From Lunularia cruciata (lineage: Eukaryota > Streptophyta > Marchantiopsida > Lunulariales > Lunulariaceae), in NCBI GenBank assembly GCA_948567375.1, contig OX419755.1, forward strand, positions 38,941,001-39,005,000: DNA of 64,000 nt, in the 5' to 3' direction. The notes beneath the pieces were generated by a model. It was given only the letters and a program-made list of their open reading frames with translations. It made no database searches and was not told the origin of the DNA. Positions 9,449 to 21,570 of this stretch are shown one piece after another. Numbering within the stretch: position 1 is the stretch's first letter; every line of letters begins with the position of its first letter. A program made the translations under genes and the position numbers.

Positions 9449-9790
9449 ATGGAAGGACCTGCAAAACCCACCAAAAAATTCAGCTCAAACTTCTCTCCCA
9501 AGGACTCAAGCTCAGGGGTGCTCCCGGACAATAGAAACCCCAAAAGTACCACAAGTAGCCACTAGTTGCCACAATTGGGAGCTACTTATGGGCACGGTGG
9601 GCACCCCCAAGCCCGGCGCCCTCCCATGTGGTGCCAAGGGGACAGCCAATGCCACACGTATGCACCCGTGGATGCTACCCTCAAGTGCAGCTACGCTAGA
9701 TGGCGCTACGAGACAAGGAGGGAGACGCAAGGAACCGCACGGAAATGTTGGGTGCCATGCAAAGTTGCATGAAGGTGCTTGCATGTAGGG
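9449..9790. other. GC-rich patch, unassigned
   Basis: Markedly richer in G+C than its neighbours (for example caagcccggcgccctcccat near 9608). Open frames exist on both strands and give no recognisable domain. On the minus strand 9445-9540 reads STPELESLGEKFELNFLVGF, which may be the upstream part of the ORF cut by A1. Confidence 0.35.
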
Positions 9791-11242
9791 GTTTAGGGTT
9801 TAGAGATGGCGTGGGATGGCGTTGGGAGGCACTGATGATTTGAAAGCCTTTAACGTGCATAAATCAAAATCTTGAGGTGCTAGAACGTTTGAAAGTAGAC
9901 AGAAATGAAGAGCAAACAATAAAGAAGGTTTGAAGAATACCTCTGGCTGTGGATAGTGAAGTCTAAGAGTGATTTTGATCCCCATTATATCTAGATCAAT
10001 CTCCCAAATTCCAAAGACAGCAGTTCAAATTTGATGTTTGTCCAGCCAGCACCACTTGATGAAATTTGCTAGGTGTTGAATGCTATGAAATGCTATGAGC
10101 CAATCTCCTTCTTGAGTATTTCTCATGTCGGGCCCGTCAACTATCTTTTCATATCCCCAGATTTCTGCCATGGTTCAAATTGAGTGTGCTCTCAATCTCT
10201 CAAATGCACTCCTTATCTCTCTTCTCAATCTCTCAAATATTCTCTTGTTGTTTCTCTAGGGTCTCCAAAGCACTCCTTCAATTAGAAATGTGAATGGAGT
10301 TCTTCCTCTCAACTAAACTCTCAAAATTCCAACTCTTGGGCCCCACAAATTCCAACTCTCCCAGGCCCTCCACAGCGAGTTGGTCTCATTTGAGTTGGTC
10401 TCCTTCAAGTTTAGCTTCAGCCAGTTGGCCTCCTTCGAGGAGTATGCTTCCTTCCAAACACCCCAATCTTGAAATGACTCACACACCCATGAACACACTC
10501 ACAAAATGACCCTTTCTTGTTCCAACACCCTACACACTTGCAAAATGAGGCATTCTAACACCTACACACCCGTGAGAATTACATGAATTGAAAATAAGAA
10601 GGTTTATATAACCCAAGCAGCTGGGAATAAAAGTGAATACCAAACATCCAAAATGTACACTTTGAGGGAAAAAATTCATTTGTCAACCAAAAGAACTCAA
10701 ATCCCAAGTGGCAACATGTGGTAACATGCGACACTCCATGTTGCCAATAGGTGCAAGCAAACATTGCATATTTCATGCAGCACCTACCAGTGCCGGTGAG
10801 TGCATTTAATATTTGTGCATCTTGGAGTGCAGTCCCTAGCATCCACTAGTGTCTACGAGCGCCATTGAGTGGAGCCGGTAGGCACCACTCGATGGCCCAG
10901 AAGCATTTTTTAAGTTTGTGAGCAGCCCCCAGCATGTACGAGAGTGTATGAGTGCCATCTCACGATGTCTACAACATTGGCACACTTTTTTCCAACAACA
11001 TCCAACAAGTGACTTTCAAGTGTAAACTTGCTAAACACCACACAGTGTAAGTGTAAGCTCTGGCCTTACAAATGTACAGATTAAGTTTCATAGAATTCTT
11101 TTTGCATCCTACAAATTCTTATCCCAATATTACATCAAGATACAATTATAGTCTAAGATAAAGACTCATGATTTAAGTTACCAGACTATGAGATATGAGA
11201 TAAATAATTGAAAATTATATATTTCATTATATGGAATCTCAG
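9791..11242. other. unassigned intergenic DNA
   Basis: No conserved frame or repeat boundary recognised. 10200-10560 is CT-rich, with repeated tctcaaatctctcaa-like words. 10800-10990 contains several near-copies of words of the type tacgagtgccat; old repeat DNA is likely. Confidence 0.4.
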
Positions 11243-12598
11243 TCAATTGAGTATATCATCATTGTTATATTCAAGGCAATGTTGCATCACCCTTGATCTA
11301 CTTTCTTCTCTTCCAAGTTCTATACCATGAAAAGACATTTCTAAATCTATTTGAGTTTCCTCTGTAAATCCACCATCATCCTCTGACCAAAGGTCAGACC
11401 TATTGATTAAAAAATTATGTAAAATAATACACATTGATACCCACTCTAACAAATAAGCATTTCTACTATTGTCTTTCAATTGCACTCTTAGCTCTCGAAG
11501 AGAATGCCATCTAGCTTTCAATAATCCTATACAATGCTCATTTATCACTCTTGACTTTGCTTAATATTTATTAAACTCTTGCTTGTCCTTTGATCAAGCT
11601 TGCTTGAAAGCAGGGACTAGGTGATGCATGGGTACATAACCGAAATCACCTAAAAGGTACTCCTTTGCCTCAAAAGTGCAACAGCTCCCTCTTAGGTTCA
11701 AATCATTCCATAGTGGTGATTTTTTTAAACAAGTCATGTCATGACATGACCTTGGCATTCCTCCCAAAAAAAAATCAGGCCACACTTTTAGTAAACTATA
11801 CAAAAATGATCACCAATGCATTGCAAAAATACCTAACAAAAAAACATATAACATAAAACATACCTCCGGAAAAATGTATAATTCTCCTTTTATCAACACA
11901 AATAACTTGGCCGTTTATAGAATATGAACCCCTGCGGCTGAAATATATTTCTCCATCCACCGTTGGTTGGCTGCAAGAGGAAAAAATGTCCCATCTACCA
12001 AAGCAACACAACCAGGGAAAACCTTTCTGTGCAAACATATCTTCAAACCTCTCCTTGAGCTCGGGCCAGCAACTTGACTCCTCATCACATCTAATATGGC
12101 TGTCATAACTCTATCAATAAAAGAAATTGTTGAACCAGCACTAATGCCCCAAATATTTAAACCCCATGCAACACAAGCTCCATAGCCATGATGCCCAAAT
12201 CTATCCAAGGCTAGAGCAACTTGGATCCACACAGGTGTTTGCTCTCTTTGGTAGCTTTTCTCAAAAATTGTGTGTCTTACCTAATGTTGAAAAAGAATCC
12301 CCGTCAATTCTAGTAAGCTGGCAAAAGGCCTTAATATCTAGATTTTTGAAATACTCCTTCATAAACTCTCTACTACAAGGGTAAGTAACACGGATTCCAA
12401 GTATTGATGAGTATGTGCATACTCCCACCCACTAATAAAACATTCTAGTATATCTAAATCTCCTCCAAATTCTTTGTCTTCATCTTTTAATCTTTGTAGC
12501 AATATCTTTAAATCTAACCAAATCATCTGTTGAATATATTTTCTAATATTTCTGGTTAGTTCTAAATGAGTGCTCCCTCTCGGCATGACTTTACTCAT
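11243..12598 (-). pseudogene. PIF/Harbinger (HARBI1-like) transposase remnant
   Basis: On the minus strand the pieces follow the order of a DDE_Tnp_4 nuclease. They are PVWIQVALALDRFGHHGYGA with GISAGSTISFIDRVMTAI (about 12240-12100), VALVDGTFFPLAANQ (first catalytic Asp, about 11990), SINGQVICVDKRRIIHF (about 11910-11870), GGMPRSCHDMTCLKKSPLWN (about 11770), YLLGDFGYVPMHHLVP (second Asp) and NEHCIGLLKARWHSLREL (Glu, about 11530). The protein-like frame continues to a stop at 11243. A GT-AG intron of 79 bp (11785-11863) would join the SINGQ exon in frame to VWPDFFLGG. A frameshift lies near 11940, a stop just before the third catalytic block, and a further break near 12250. It is either a dead transposon or a broken domesticated relative; terminal repeats were not found. 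Confidence 0.8.
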
Positions 12599-13640
12599 TT
12601 TTTAATCACCACGGATAACTCCTTATCAATGAAGGGGCATCTCTATTCTCTATGCGTACCAAAAAACAATCTCATCAATTTCTGTAACAAGAAAACAAGT
12701 TCATGAATTTCATTTCATCACTCAAGGGGGAAGAAGGGTATACATTTCATACTCGTACAAGAGACAAATTTTTAAAATAATGAAATCAAGAGTAACACTT
12801 CAAACAAAATCACTCCTCCTTCTAACCTTCCCACTACTTGCCAAATCTTCCCACTCCAAACAAATTCACTCCCCCTTCCAACTCTAGCTATGGGTCTCTC
12901 AAACCTTCATCGGGCGGTCAATTTTTGCATGCCCTCAAATCTTTCCACTCATGCTCACTCCAATCTTCCTCGGTGGTAAAAAATTGCCCAATTGCCGCTC
13001 GCCATTTCATTACCATGGGTGTTCTCGAACATCATGGATGCTCTCTTTGGTGGCCGTCACTTTCACTCTAACCCTAAATGATAAACTTTATTAACCCTAA
13101 TGTGCAATCAATGCACTATGGAGTGATAACGACCCTTATTTTCTACGAACCACCTCATACGGAGTGTGCTAATAATAAGGAAGTTGGTCTGAACTCCGTA
13201 ACAATACCTTTCTACCTCTTGGTCACACCGTGTGACCATTTAGTCAACGCTTTGTAACAATCTATATGAAAAATTATGAAACTTCGTATAACTATTTTTG
13301 AAACCCCCAATTGCTTGCTTTATTGTATGTGTCCATGTTTCCGTTCTCTAACTAAGAATACTAAGTTGGGTGCACTCTCTATGATCATACCTTAGATTCA
13401 CAATACATCGGGATATGGAATAGATATGCATATTTCTATAAATTTACTTATATTACGTATTATTCAATTTAAAAAAATGCACATTTATTGTAATTTTGAG
13501 TTCCGCTGTTGAACTTTGAATTCTACAAGTATATTTTGAATCATCATAAATAAAATTATTCTAATTTTAAATCTTCCTCCAGAATACAAAATGGCAAGCA
13601 AGCAATCTAAAATTGACCGCTGTATGAACCTCTTTCTCAT
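12599..13640. other. unassigned intergenic DNA
   Basis: Contains a Ser/Pro-rich open frame at 12838-13071 with no recognisable feature. Nothing else is supported. Confidence 0.4.
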
Positions 13641-13664
13641 AAGGTCCAGAGGGCTATGGACCTT
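13641..13664. repeat. perfect 8-bp-stem hairpin
   Basis: AAGGTCCA (13641-13648) and TGGACCTT (13657-13664) flank an 8-nt loop GAGGGCTA. Its role is unknown. It lies about 600 bp downstream of the last coding-like segment of the minus-strand gene candidate. Confidence 0.5.
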
Positions 13665-14260
13665 CTGGCCTTTGAGTGTTTACGTTTGTTGGGCAGCCCG
13701 GAGAGGAGATGGCCATTTTAACATTAACCACATAACCTTCCAACCTAGTTTAGGTCAAAAGTAGAGGTAGAGTAGGCTAGAGGTCAAAAGATGAAAAGAT
13801 ACTGAAAAATAGCGAGGTCAAAAAGGCGACCATACAGAAGACTCCATCAAGCCTACATACAATGGAGAGAATGGCTCCAATAGTATCGATAAAGGATAAA
13901 GGATCTATCATTGATAAAGGCCGGGATGGAGATGAAGAATCACATGTAATAGACATAAATAAATGCATACATTTAAATGCAGGTAGATGTAGTTTTAATG
14001 TATGTTTGAAACCCGAATGTAGGCGGGAAACACGCGGATAGTGTATTTGTAGTGTATGTTGAGCCGATAGACTGGTTCCGACGGAGACTGTCTTTCGCTT
14101 TACAGGAGGATGTTTCAAGTGCCGTTCTCCGCACCAGCCGGCTTCCCTTTCAAGTTTCCAGTTCTTTATCGAAGGAAAAAGGAGATCGCATAGGAAAAAT
14201 GAAGGATAGGAAGACCCCATCAAGCCCGTACAAGGGAGAGACAAAGAATGTAACATGGGG

Positions 14261-15973
14261 CTAAGCCTCAATAGAGTATGTATGAGAAATCTGCCCAACC
14301 GTACCGAAGATATCTGAACTATGCAAGTCGTACAGTCTATACCCAACTGGAGAATCCGAAGAAACATCACCAAATGTGATTGTTTTCCCATGGTTTGCAA
14401 TATGGATTGGATTCTCCTCTTTATCGAAGTATATTTTCCTTTTTACTTGGAGGGGAGTTGGGTGGGATCATGATTCCGATTCAACTTCTTGAGATAATGC
14501 TACGTGTAATTGACCATGAGCGACGACAAGACTAGGTAAATGATTTCCTATTTCGGTCAAGTTTGACTTTAAGATGTAAATATTATCACCTGAAACGCAA
14601 GAAAATTACATATGAATCTACAAAGGTCAAATAGTAATCCAGAAATTAAATGAGACGGATCTGTAATGTCACAAAATGGCAGGAATTTGGGGAATAAAAT
14701 CTTTATCGCCGCCGGTAATCCAGAATCTGATGCAACTAGAGTAATTTGTGGAATAAAATTCTATCACCAATCTTTAAAGTGAGCATATTGGATCTCTTCC
14801 CAAGTTATGCTCTGACCTTTGCCAACTCCTACCGACTAATCGCTAAAATCTGGCTCATCTCGTCTGCATTTCCTGAAGACTAGTGTATATACTCAAGTTA
14901 TAAGAACTACAATAGGTGTAAGTAATTTATAAAGTAAAAACACTTTCAATAGATCAATTATATCTATAGAAATATTTCATATCCAAAATATAAAAGTACA
15001 TAGCTTACAATGTCTTTATTCTTAGATTTTTTATTCAGTTCTATGAGGCCATCAAAATGATATTTTAAAATTTCTTTTAAATTTATCAAGTCGATTCCAC
15101 ATGCCACCAGGTAAGAAATCTAAACCAACAGTATGAAGTAAAGAGCAACAGTAAGCAATCTAGACCAAGACAACTTAAGTCCAAGTGATAGACCTCTCGG
15201 TATATGAAATTCTACTCTCATTATATCTTGAAGTATTCAAATGTATAACCTCAGATATATGTCATCTAATGAAATAATTTCATCCAATTACTCTTAATAG
15301 TATGTTTTATCATTGTATATCAATAAACTGGAAAAATCCGAATGAATCTACCTAGGTGGTTATTTTAATAAAATAGAATAAACAAATTAATCTCACGTGA
15401 TAAAAGGTGAAAATACTTACTTAAATAGTACATCTTTCATGTATATTAAGAGGTATTTTAAATTATTAGTATAGAGCTTGGAATCTATCAAATAATGAGT
15501 TAGCTATCTAGTATGATCTCCATCTAATGGTGAAACGACTCCATTTTATGATGCAATTGTAAGCACAATTCTTATTTAGTACTAGATTCTGCCCAAAAAA
15601 ATCAAGTTTTCTAAAGCTATCAACCAAAAAAGTAGGTATTGCATAATATCCAAATAATATAGTAAAAATATTTGAGGTAATTTAGATTATCAAAATCTTT
15701 CATTCAGATATAATTTCATAATTTATATCAAGTAGATAGCTTAAGGGAAATAAACTAAAGTTTTTACTTGCGTATTGTTGAGAAGCACTTGCTAGAAGTT
15801 TCCAAACACCTTTCCTACATCAACCCAAATTGCATGTTATTCTTTATTCAAGGATAATATACCAACCTAAACAACTTTTTGAGAAACATTCTACAACGGT
15901 AAAGCTCCTTGTCTTCCATATAAGGGTAATACTTAACATAAATTTTTGAACTTTGGTCATTGTATATTAAATT
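14261..15973 (-). pseudogene. candidate multi-exon host gene, unidentified, probably decayed
   Basis: The minus strand carries protein-like segments bounded by splice-like sites. 15973-15863 reads SSKIYVKYYPYMEDKELYRC. 15814-15768 reads ERCLETSSKCFSTIR. 15610-15583 reads KLDFFGQNL. 15119-15009 is exactly 111 nt, with TTTAG before it and GTAAGC after it, and reads ISYLVACGIDLINLKEILKY. 14879-14837 reads SSGNADEMSQILAI. 14589-14261 follows TTGCGTTTCAG and reads SNLTEIGNHLPSLVVAHGQL. Splice phases agree across the last four joints. The last segment has one in-frame TGA (14468-14470), after which the same frame stays open for 68 codons (NPIHIANHGKTITFGDVSSD) to a stop at 14261. The first two segments are only 48 bp apart and in one frame with two stops, so that joint is doubtful. 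No domain is recognised. It could also be a fragment of a longer gene to the right. Confidence 0.45.
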
Positions 15974-17701
15974 TTAAAGCTGAAAATCAACTTTGAACTA
16001 TGCTTATCAATGAATGATATGGAAGCAATTGGCAGAAGATTAAGTATTTCATAAACATAAACATGTTCTAAACATGTTTTTTTGTATATAAACATGTTCA
16101 CATAAATTATTTATTTTATTAAAAAAAACAAGCAATAAAATGTGGTGTGAACTATGCTTATTTGAAACATATCATAAATATATGTTTCCATAAACCTTTA
16201 TTGACAATGTATGATGTATAAAAAAATTTAAACTATTGAGGAATGGGATAAATAAGCAAGTGTTTGCTATCAAGATGCTATTTGAAGAGAGATATGGAAT
16301 ATTGTGAGAAGTATTGGAAACTATTATAAGTATTTTATGTATGGAATTGGACACCATTTGTAGTTATAAATGATATATAGTTGAAATATTTAATATCCAG
16401 CGGTGCTCATGCTTCATTGAGTATAATAGAACTGAATAGATGTAAGTTCTAAGTTTAGTTATAGAATGATTATAAATAGTTAGTAAACATAACTTAGAAA
16501 AGTAAAATCCAAAATATATAAAAAGAGAGATACATAATAAAAACTTTACTTATAAAAATATTTAGTTTTATATTAAAAACTTATTAATTGAAAGAGAGTA
16601 GAAGTTGAAACAAAAGCAAACCAAAGGAGTATAACAATTATAATTCTTATGCAAAACTCATAATGAAGAATGAGATAATGGATCAATGAGCAACAATTGA
16701 AGAGATTAGCTAACAACAACAAAACCAATTAGGACAAGCATTCCAGCTGGAGGTGTTGAGAGGTAAGCAAAATAGCAAATGGGGAGGGAAGCTAGTTCAA
16801 TCCTGTTATGTAACATGTTTTTTCTAGCATCATTGATATTTGATTGATCAAGCGGGTTCAAGTTTTGGAGATCATGACATATTGTTGTATTATTCATTGC
16901 TCATAAAAGACATGTTTGGTTAATGTTGAATGATATTTATGAATCCAATTGCACAAAAACTGTTATAACCAATGTTTTATACAACACATGTAAAATTCAA
17001 GTGGAATTTAGCTATTTTGAATGTCTTATTGACCTTGTATTCAAGTTATTAAATAGCAAACTTAACTCAAAATCATGCTATTCTTAGACATAACGTATGT
17101 AAGAAAGCTTTGCTAGCATTATTTGTAATATAAAAGGTAGATAAAATATTACATCTTAGGTAATATCCTTGTTTATGGTTTATCATTCATGTCAATAATA
17201 TCTTATATTTTACCACTTCTAAAGTCAGAAACAAAGCTGGTTATCAAATTTTGCATGGTAGTTGCAGAAGATTGAAATCCATTTTCAGTTTTTAGCCTTC
17301 TCTTCTAAAATTGGCTAGTGGTAGAACTATAAGGTTCATAATTGTGCAATAGGTTTGATCATATCTTCTATAAGCATAATATAATCTCCAGACATATGTG
17401 TTTCTTGAGCTTATTGAATCTTGATAATAATTGTACCTTAATCTACTTTCTTTGTTTTATAAATAGTTCACTAAACACACTTTTGAGTTAGCTCTCTAAA
17501 TGAAAGTCTTTGTGTGATGAGTACATCATCTAAGGAGATAATGTTAGGAAAATATGAACAAGCTATAATAATCTAAAGAGAAATAATGTAGGAAAAGATT
17601 GAAAGGCCTATAGCTTCAATACATCTATATGCTAGCAATCTTTTTAGAAAGATAGGTAATAAGAGATTAGATTTATTTTTGCAATGTGGATAAAAAAATA
17701 A

Positions 17702-17708
<7 letters not shown>
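15974..17708. other. AT-rich DNA with weak coding-like fragments
   Basis: Two weak coding-like runs were seen: 16212-16359 plus (NGINKQVFAIKMLFEERYGI, one stop) and 16706-16897 minus (NLNPLDQSNINDARKNMLHN, then a hydrophobic end). Neither can be joined to the gene candidate at 14261-15973 with confidence. Near 16060-16110, aaacatgtt words repeat. Confidence 0.25.

Positions 17709-17778
<70 letters not shown>
17709..17778. repeat. compound (AT)n-(CT)n microsatellite
   Basis: An (AT)n run of about 21 units (17709-17750) passes directly into (CT)n of 14 units (17751-17778). Confidence 0.95.
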
Positions 17779-17781
<3 letters not shown>

Positions 17782-18081
17782 GAGGGTTGAATGCAAGGGT
17801 TTTGGTACAAAAAGACCTCATATTAAGCTTTTTTCCCAATATTTGCTAGTATATGAGATACATCACTTTAATTCTAAATGGTCTTAAGGGAAGTTATATA
17901 CAAGCCTAAGAAAGACAATTGATTGAAATCTATGCATTATTGTTTAAATTCTAGTCTCTTCCTTTGTAGAATGTGATATCCTCATACTAGATTTGAAGAT
18001 TATAAAAAGTTTTATGCAATTAAGTTACTATGGCAACTTAATGTGAGCCAAATACTAGTAATTTGCTGACATTAGCAGTTT

Positions 18082-18459
18082 ATGTCTTTTGCTTACGTAC
18101 ACCTTATTGGGTATTTTTTCCAAGGGAACCTGATGTTTTTTTTTGAGATTGATTATGAACAAGTCCATATGATGCATGGCTATATTGATGTTTTCAAGAA
18201 CAAATCAATCCCTCAGGGATACTTGTTTGAAATGACTAGAAACAAAGGGAAGTGTCACTATATGTCACAATTTGTTAATTATTTCCTATTTAACCTCTTG
18301 AGTAGGAACCACTACAAAAAGAGTGTAGTGTCAACTCTTACTACGCAATGGAGAAAAGAAACATTAACAATCACATTCATTTCAAATATGATCCAAGTTT
18401 CTCCTAAGAGTGAGGACATAAACTCCAGAGGTATGTTCTACACTTCTACAAAGACATGA
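18082..18459 (+). CDS. unidentified 125-codon open frame
   Basis: Open from MSFAYVHLIGYFF to YTSTKT with no recognised domain. The sequence is rich in aromatic and hydrophobic residues early on (GNLMFFFEIDYEQVHMMHGY), with a basic middle. It lies just upstream of the B1 LTR remnant. In AT-rich DNA such an ORF can occur by chance, so the call is weak. Confidence 0.2.
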   Translation: MSFAYVHLIGYFFQGNLMFFFEIDYEQVHMMHGYIDVFKNKSIPQGYLFEMTRNKGKCHYMSQFVNYFLFNLLSRNHYKKSVVSTLTTQWRKETLTITFISNMIQVSPKSEDINSRGMFYTSTKT

Positions 18460-19454
18460 TCCCAAAGGCATCGTCTAGTTTGCCAAATGCACTTAGCTAG
18501 TTCTTGCAATGCTTCATATTGAATTGATTCTTCAATGGATTCACTCCTTTGGTATCAGGAATAAAAAATTGTGATTAAATATAAATACACCTCTCTATAC
18601 ATTATCACTTTTGCTCCTACTTTGATTTTCAACACCACAACTACACATGTAGTACCAACATTCACCAAAATTTAGTACAAAGTAATTGCAAACTTTGGTT
18701 GTATGAGACAATTGCACAAGAAAGTGAACTTGAGAATTATTGGGTCAAAGCCTTATATACAATTTCCTACTCCAACTCAAAGTGAATAAATGGTTTTCTA
18801 GGTAATCTTTTTATCTCTTTTTACATCACCCACATAAGATTATAATCTTATCTTATCTTGATCTTCACTAAACTAATTAGATTTCTTATACATGTCAAAA
18901 ATAGTTGAAGGTCTTCCTTTAAGTTGATTCTGAATAGATATTCTTTGGACTTACAATACCAAAGTGGTACTCAGCAGAGAAGTTCTATACAAACATAAAG
19001 GCATTCCTCAAAAAATATTTCTGACTACAAATGTGTATAACTAAGAGTAACATCTATAACTTAGAAGAAATTTGGGTTACTCTTACACAAATATCCCTCC
19101 TTTGGTGAGGTGAAGGATCTTCAACATGGTTCTCTACTGCAAAGAACTACATTTGCCTACTCAAGATCTTTCCAATGGTACCACTTCCATATTATTTGAG
19201 CTTCTTACAAGAAGATTCCCAAAATATTCCATATAGTCAAACTTGTTTGACCAACCAGATGGGACCTAGGCTAACATGTTACCAACCCATGGATCCAAGA
19301 TAAGGGTGTAGCTTGCAGACATGTTAATCTAAGGATGAAGCTTCCATGCAAAGTATGTTCTTCATTATATAATAAAGTCAAAATGCTCTTTTGGAGTATT
19401 GAACTATTGAGGATTAAATCTTATATTTCTCTTTGGATACTCAAAACATTATAA

Positions 19455-19466
19455 TTGTATCAAAGC
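19455..19466 (+). other. B1 primer-binding site, tRNA-iMet type
   Basis: TTGTATCAAAGC directly after the LTR end; compare the plant initiator-Met site TGGTATCAGAGC. The B2 (29377-29391) and B3 (33296-33310) copies are closer to it. Confidence 0.6.
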
Positions 19467-20086
19467 ATATGTTTTAATCCAAGTGAGTAGATCACCCTTT
19501 TTGGATGATCACAAGCTATTGAGACAATAATTTATGAGGGGAGAAAAAGTAGTGCAATCAATTTATTGAGTGTTTGGGAGAGAGGATTAGATGGACACTC
19601 CTAGAAGATGATTTCCTAGACCTCACTTTCCTTTCTTATATCCATTCCACATCAAGAGTATTTATATCCAACATGAGAAGTGAGAGTATATCTTATTTAC
19701 CATTTTGGAGCCGAGATCATGGATGTAGTAATGAATTTGCCAAACCTTGTGATTTTACCTATTGTGATATAGGATATAGAAGAGAATTTGAAAAGTTACA
19801 CATTCTATCATGATGCAATGGATTTGAATATTTCAAATCTTCTACCTTTCAATATTCAACTAGAAATCCAACATATAAGTAGACCAAAATTGATGTTTAG
19901 AGATGTCATAATCTGCAATTTTAGTGAGGAATAATATCAATGAGTGATAGTCTTTGAGATCCCAATGGTAGTCTAAATTTTCTTTGCCTCCTTTTGAGTG
20001 ATCATATTAACCCTCTTTTGGAATATGAAGTATCAATCAAACATCTATCATGTGTATAAATCATAAAACCATAACTACATGATCTG

Positions 20087-21050
20087 ATGCAAGGAATGCA
20101 AGGGATGTTGAACAAGTTCCAAGAGATCAAGATGACAATGGAGGTATTACAAAGTCAAGAACATACCTTCAAGAACAATCATGTAATGCAAGAAGGAGAA
20201 TCCAGCTACAACGGCCAAAGTACCTATATAGCCACTCAAAATAATGACACCAACCTTGGTCAACAATGAACCCACTTTTTTATTGTAGATGAAGTAGTCA
20301 TGTAACTTGAAACCTAACAAGGGACAATGTTCCATGGGAGTAATGGAAAATTGGATCTCAAAAATAAATAAATACTTTTGATTGTTCACAACAAACATAT
20401 CATTGATCATTCTATATGCATGTTTACATATGGGTACTTGATTGGTAAAACCCTAGCATGGTATGATGATTTTAAATGATCAGTGTTGGCAAAAGGAAGA
20501 GAGATCACTTAGATAGCAAGGCAAGAAGAGTTGTTAAATAATTTCCAATATATGGATTTTGTGCAAATGGCTCAACCTTGACTATGGGAGTTGAAGCAAA
20601 AGAACATCATATAAGAATACATGGAAGTATTTCTTGATCTATAGGTCATGATAATCAGTATGAGCCTTGCAAAATCTCTTGATAATTTCAAATAGGGTTG
20701 AAAGTGCAAATTTGCCAAGAGTTAATGGTTCAAAATCCTTGCATTATTTTTGAAGCCATTGAGTGTGCTCAAAGAATAGCAAGAGCACTTGGAAGAGGTG
20801 AAGAGGTTGTCCCAAATCAACCCTATTGGGTTAAATTAAGGCACTATGGTAGACCAATTTGTATGAAATTAGGAAACATTGATTTCCAAGACTTATGAGC
20901 ATGACAGTTCCAAAGAGAACAAGGACATATCAAAGAAAGGAAAGATCGAGTACCACAAGGAGAAGTAACTCAAGTGAAACAAAAATATTTTTTAAATTAT
21001 GGCCAATTTGGGCACATAGCCATCAATTGTCATGCCCGCCTTCCTAATGT
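20087..21050 (+). pseudogene. B1 gag remnant
   Basis: The start MQGMQGMLNKFQEIKMTMEV is shared with B2 and B3. Downstream come CAQRIARALGRGEEVVPNQP (20773-20832) and a nucleocapsid region ending YGQFGHIAINC (about 21000-21033), in which the early cysteines of the knuckle are lost. B2 retains the intact form of this knuckle. Multiple frameshifts. Confidence 0.7.
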
Positions 21051-21147
21051 CCCTTGGTCTCTATACAAGAACACTTTGAACAACTTGTAGAGATGAATCA
21101 AAGAAGAAGATGTTGAAATCACATTGGAAAATAAAGATCTCCAATAA

Positions 21148-21570
21148 ATGTACCTTAGTGGCTTTATTGGTCTTATTGGCTCAATGAAGAGGAGTAAAAG
21201 CAAGGGATGGAAGAGGATGAGTGCACAAAGGCTGAGGAAGATAAACACACAGTTGATTGTTGTAAATGGAGTCCTAGAAGGCAATCAAGTGAGAGTATTG
21301 ATAGACCCTCAAACAACATATAATTTCTTGTCTTACTCTATTATAATAAGGTTGGGGATGGAAGTATAGAAGGATAAGAATGAAGAGGTAGAGTTACCTA
21401 ATGATCAAACATATAAGATTGAATTAATACCTAGAAAGGTAGCACTCTTTGTATGAGAGTATTATGAAGAAATTGAGTAGCAAGTGATATGGTTAGCATG
21501 TTATGATGTGATTTTAGGTATACCATGGATGGAACACTACAATTGCATGATAAATTAGAGAAGTAAATAG
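21148..21570 (+). pseudogene. B1 aspartic protease remnant
   Basis: VRVLIDPQTTYNFLSYSI at about 21289-21342 corresponds to the usual LIDSGATHNFIS active site, with Ser-Gly replaced by Pro-Gln. CYDVILGIPWMEHYNCMI at 21500-21554 is the usual end of the domain (LG-PWL type). The catalytic triad is lost. Confidence 0.75.

Noticed and set aside
9423-9788. 121-codon plus-strand ORF and 90-codon minus-strand ORF
   Set aside because: Both come from the low-stop GC-rich patch, the first also crosses the A1 LTR end, and neither shows a motif.
13777-14400. 207-codon minus-strand open frame
   Set aside because: It overlaps the candidate exon 14261-14589 in a different frame, its composition is Leu/Ser-rich without motif, and the competing frame has better protein character and a splice acceptor.
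15768-15863. 48-bp intron between 15863 and 15814
   Set aside because: Too short for a normal plant intron and a multiple of three; continuous coding with two stops is as likely, so this joint is not claimed.
17573-17887. Open frames reading Tyr-Ile and Ser-Leu repeats on both strands
   Set aside because: They are translations of the (AT)n-(CT)n microsatellite.
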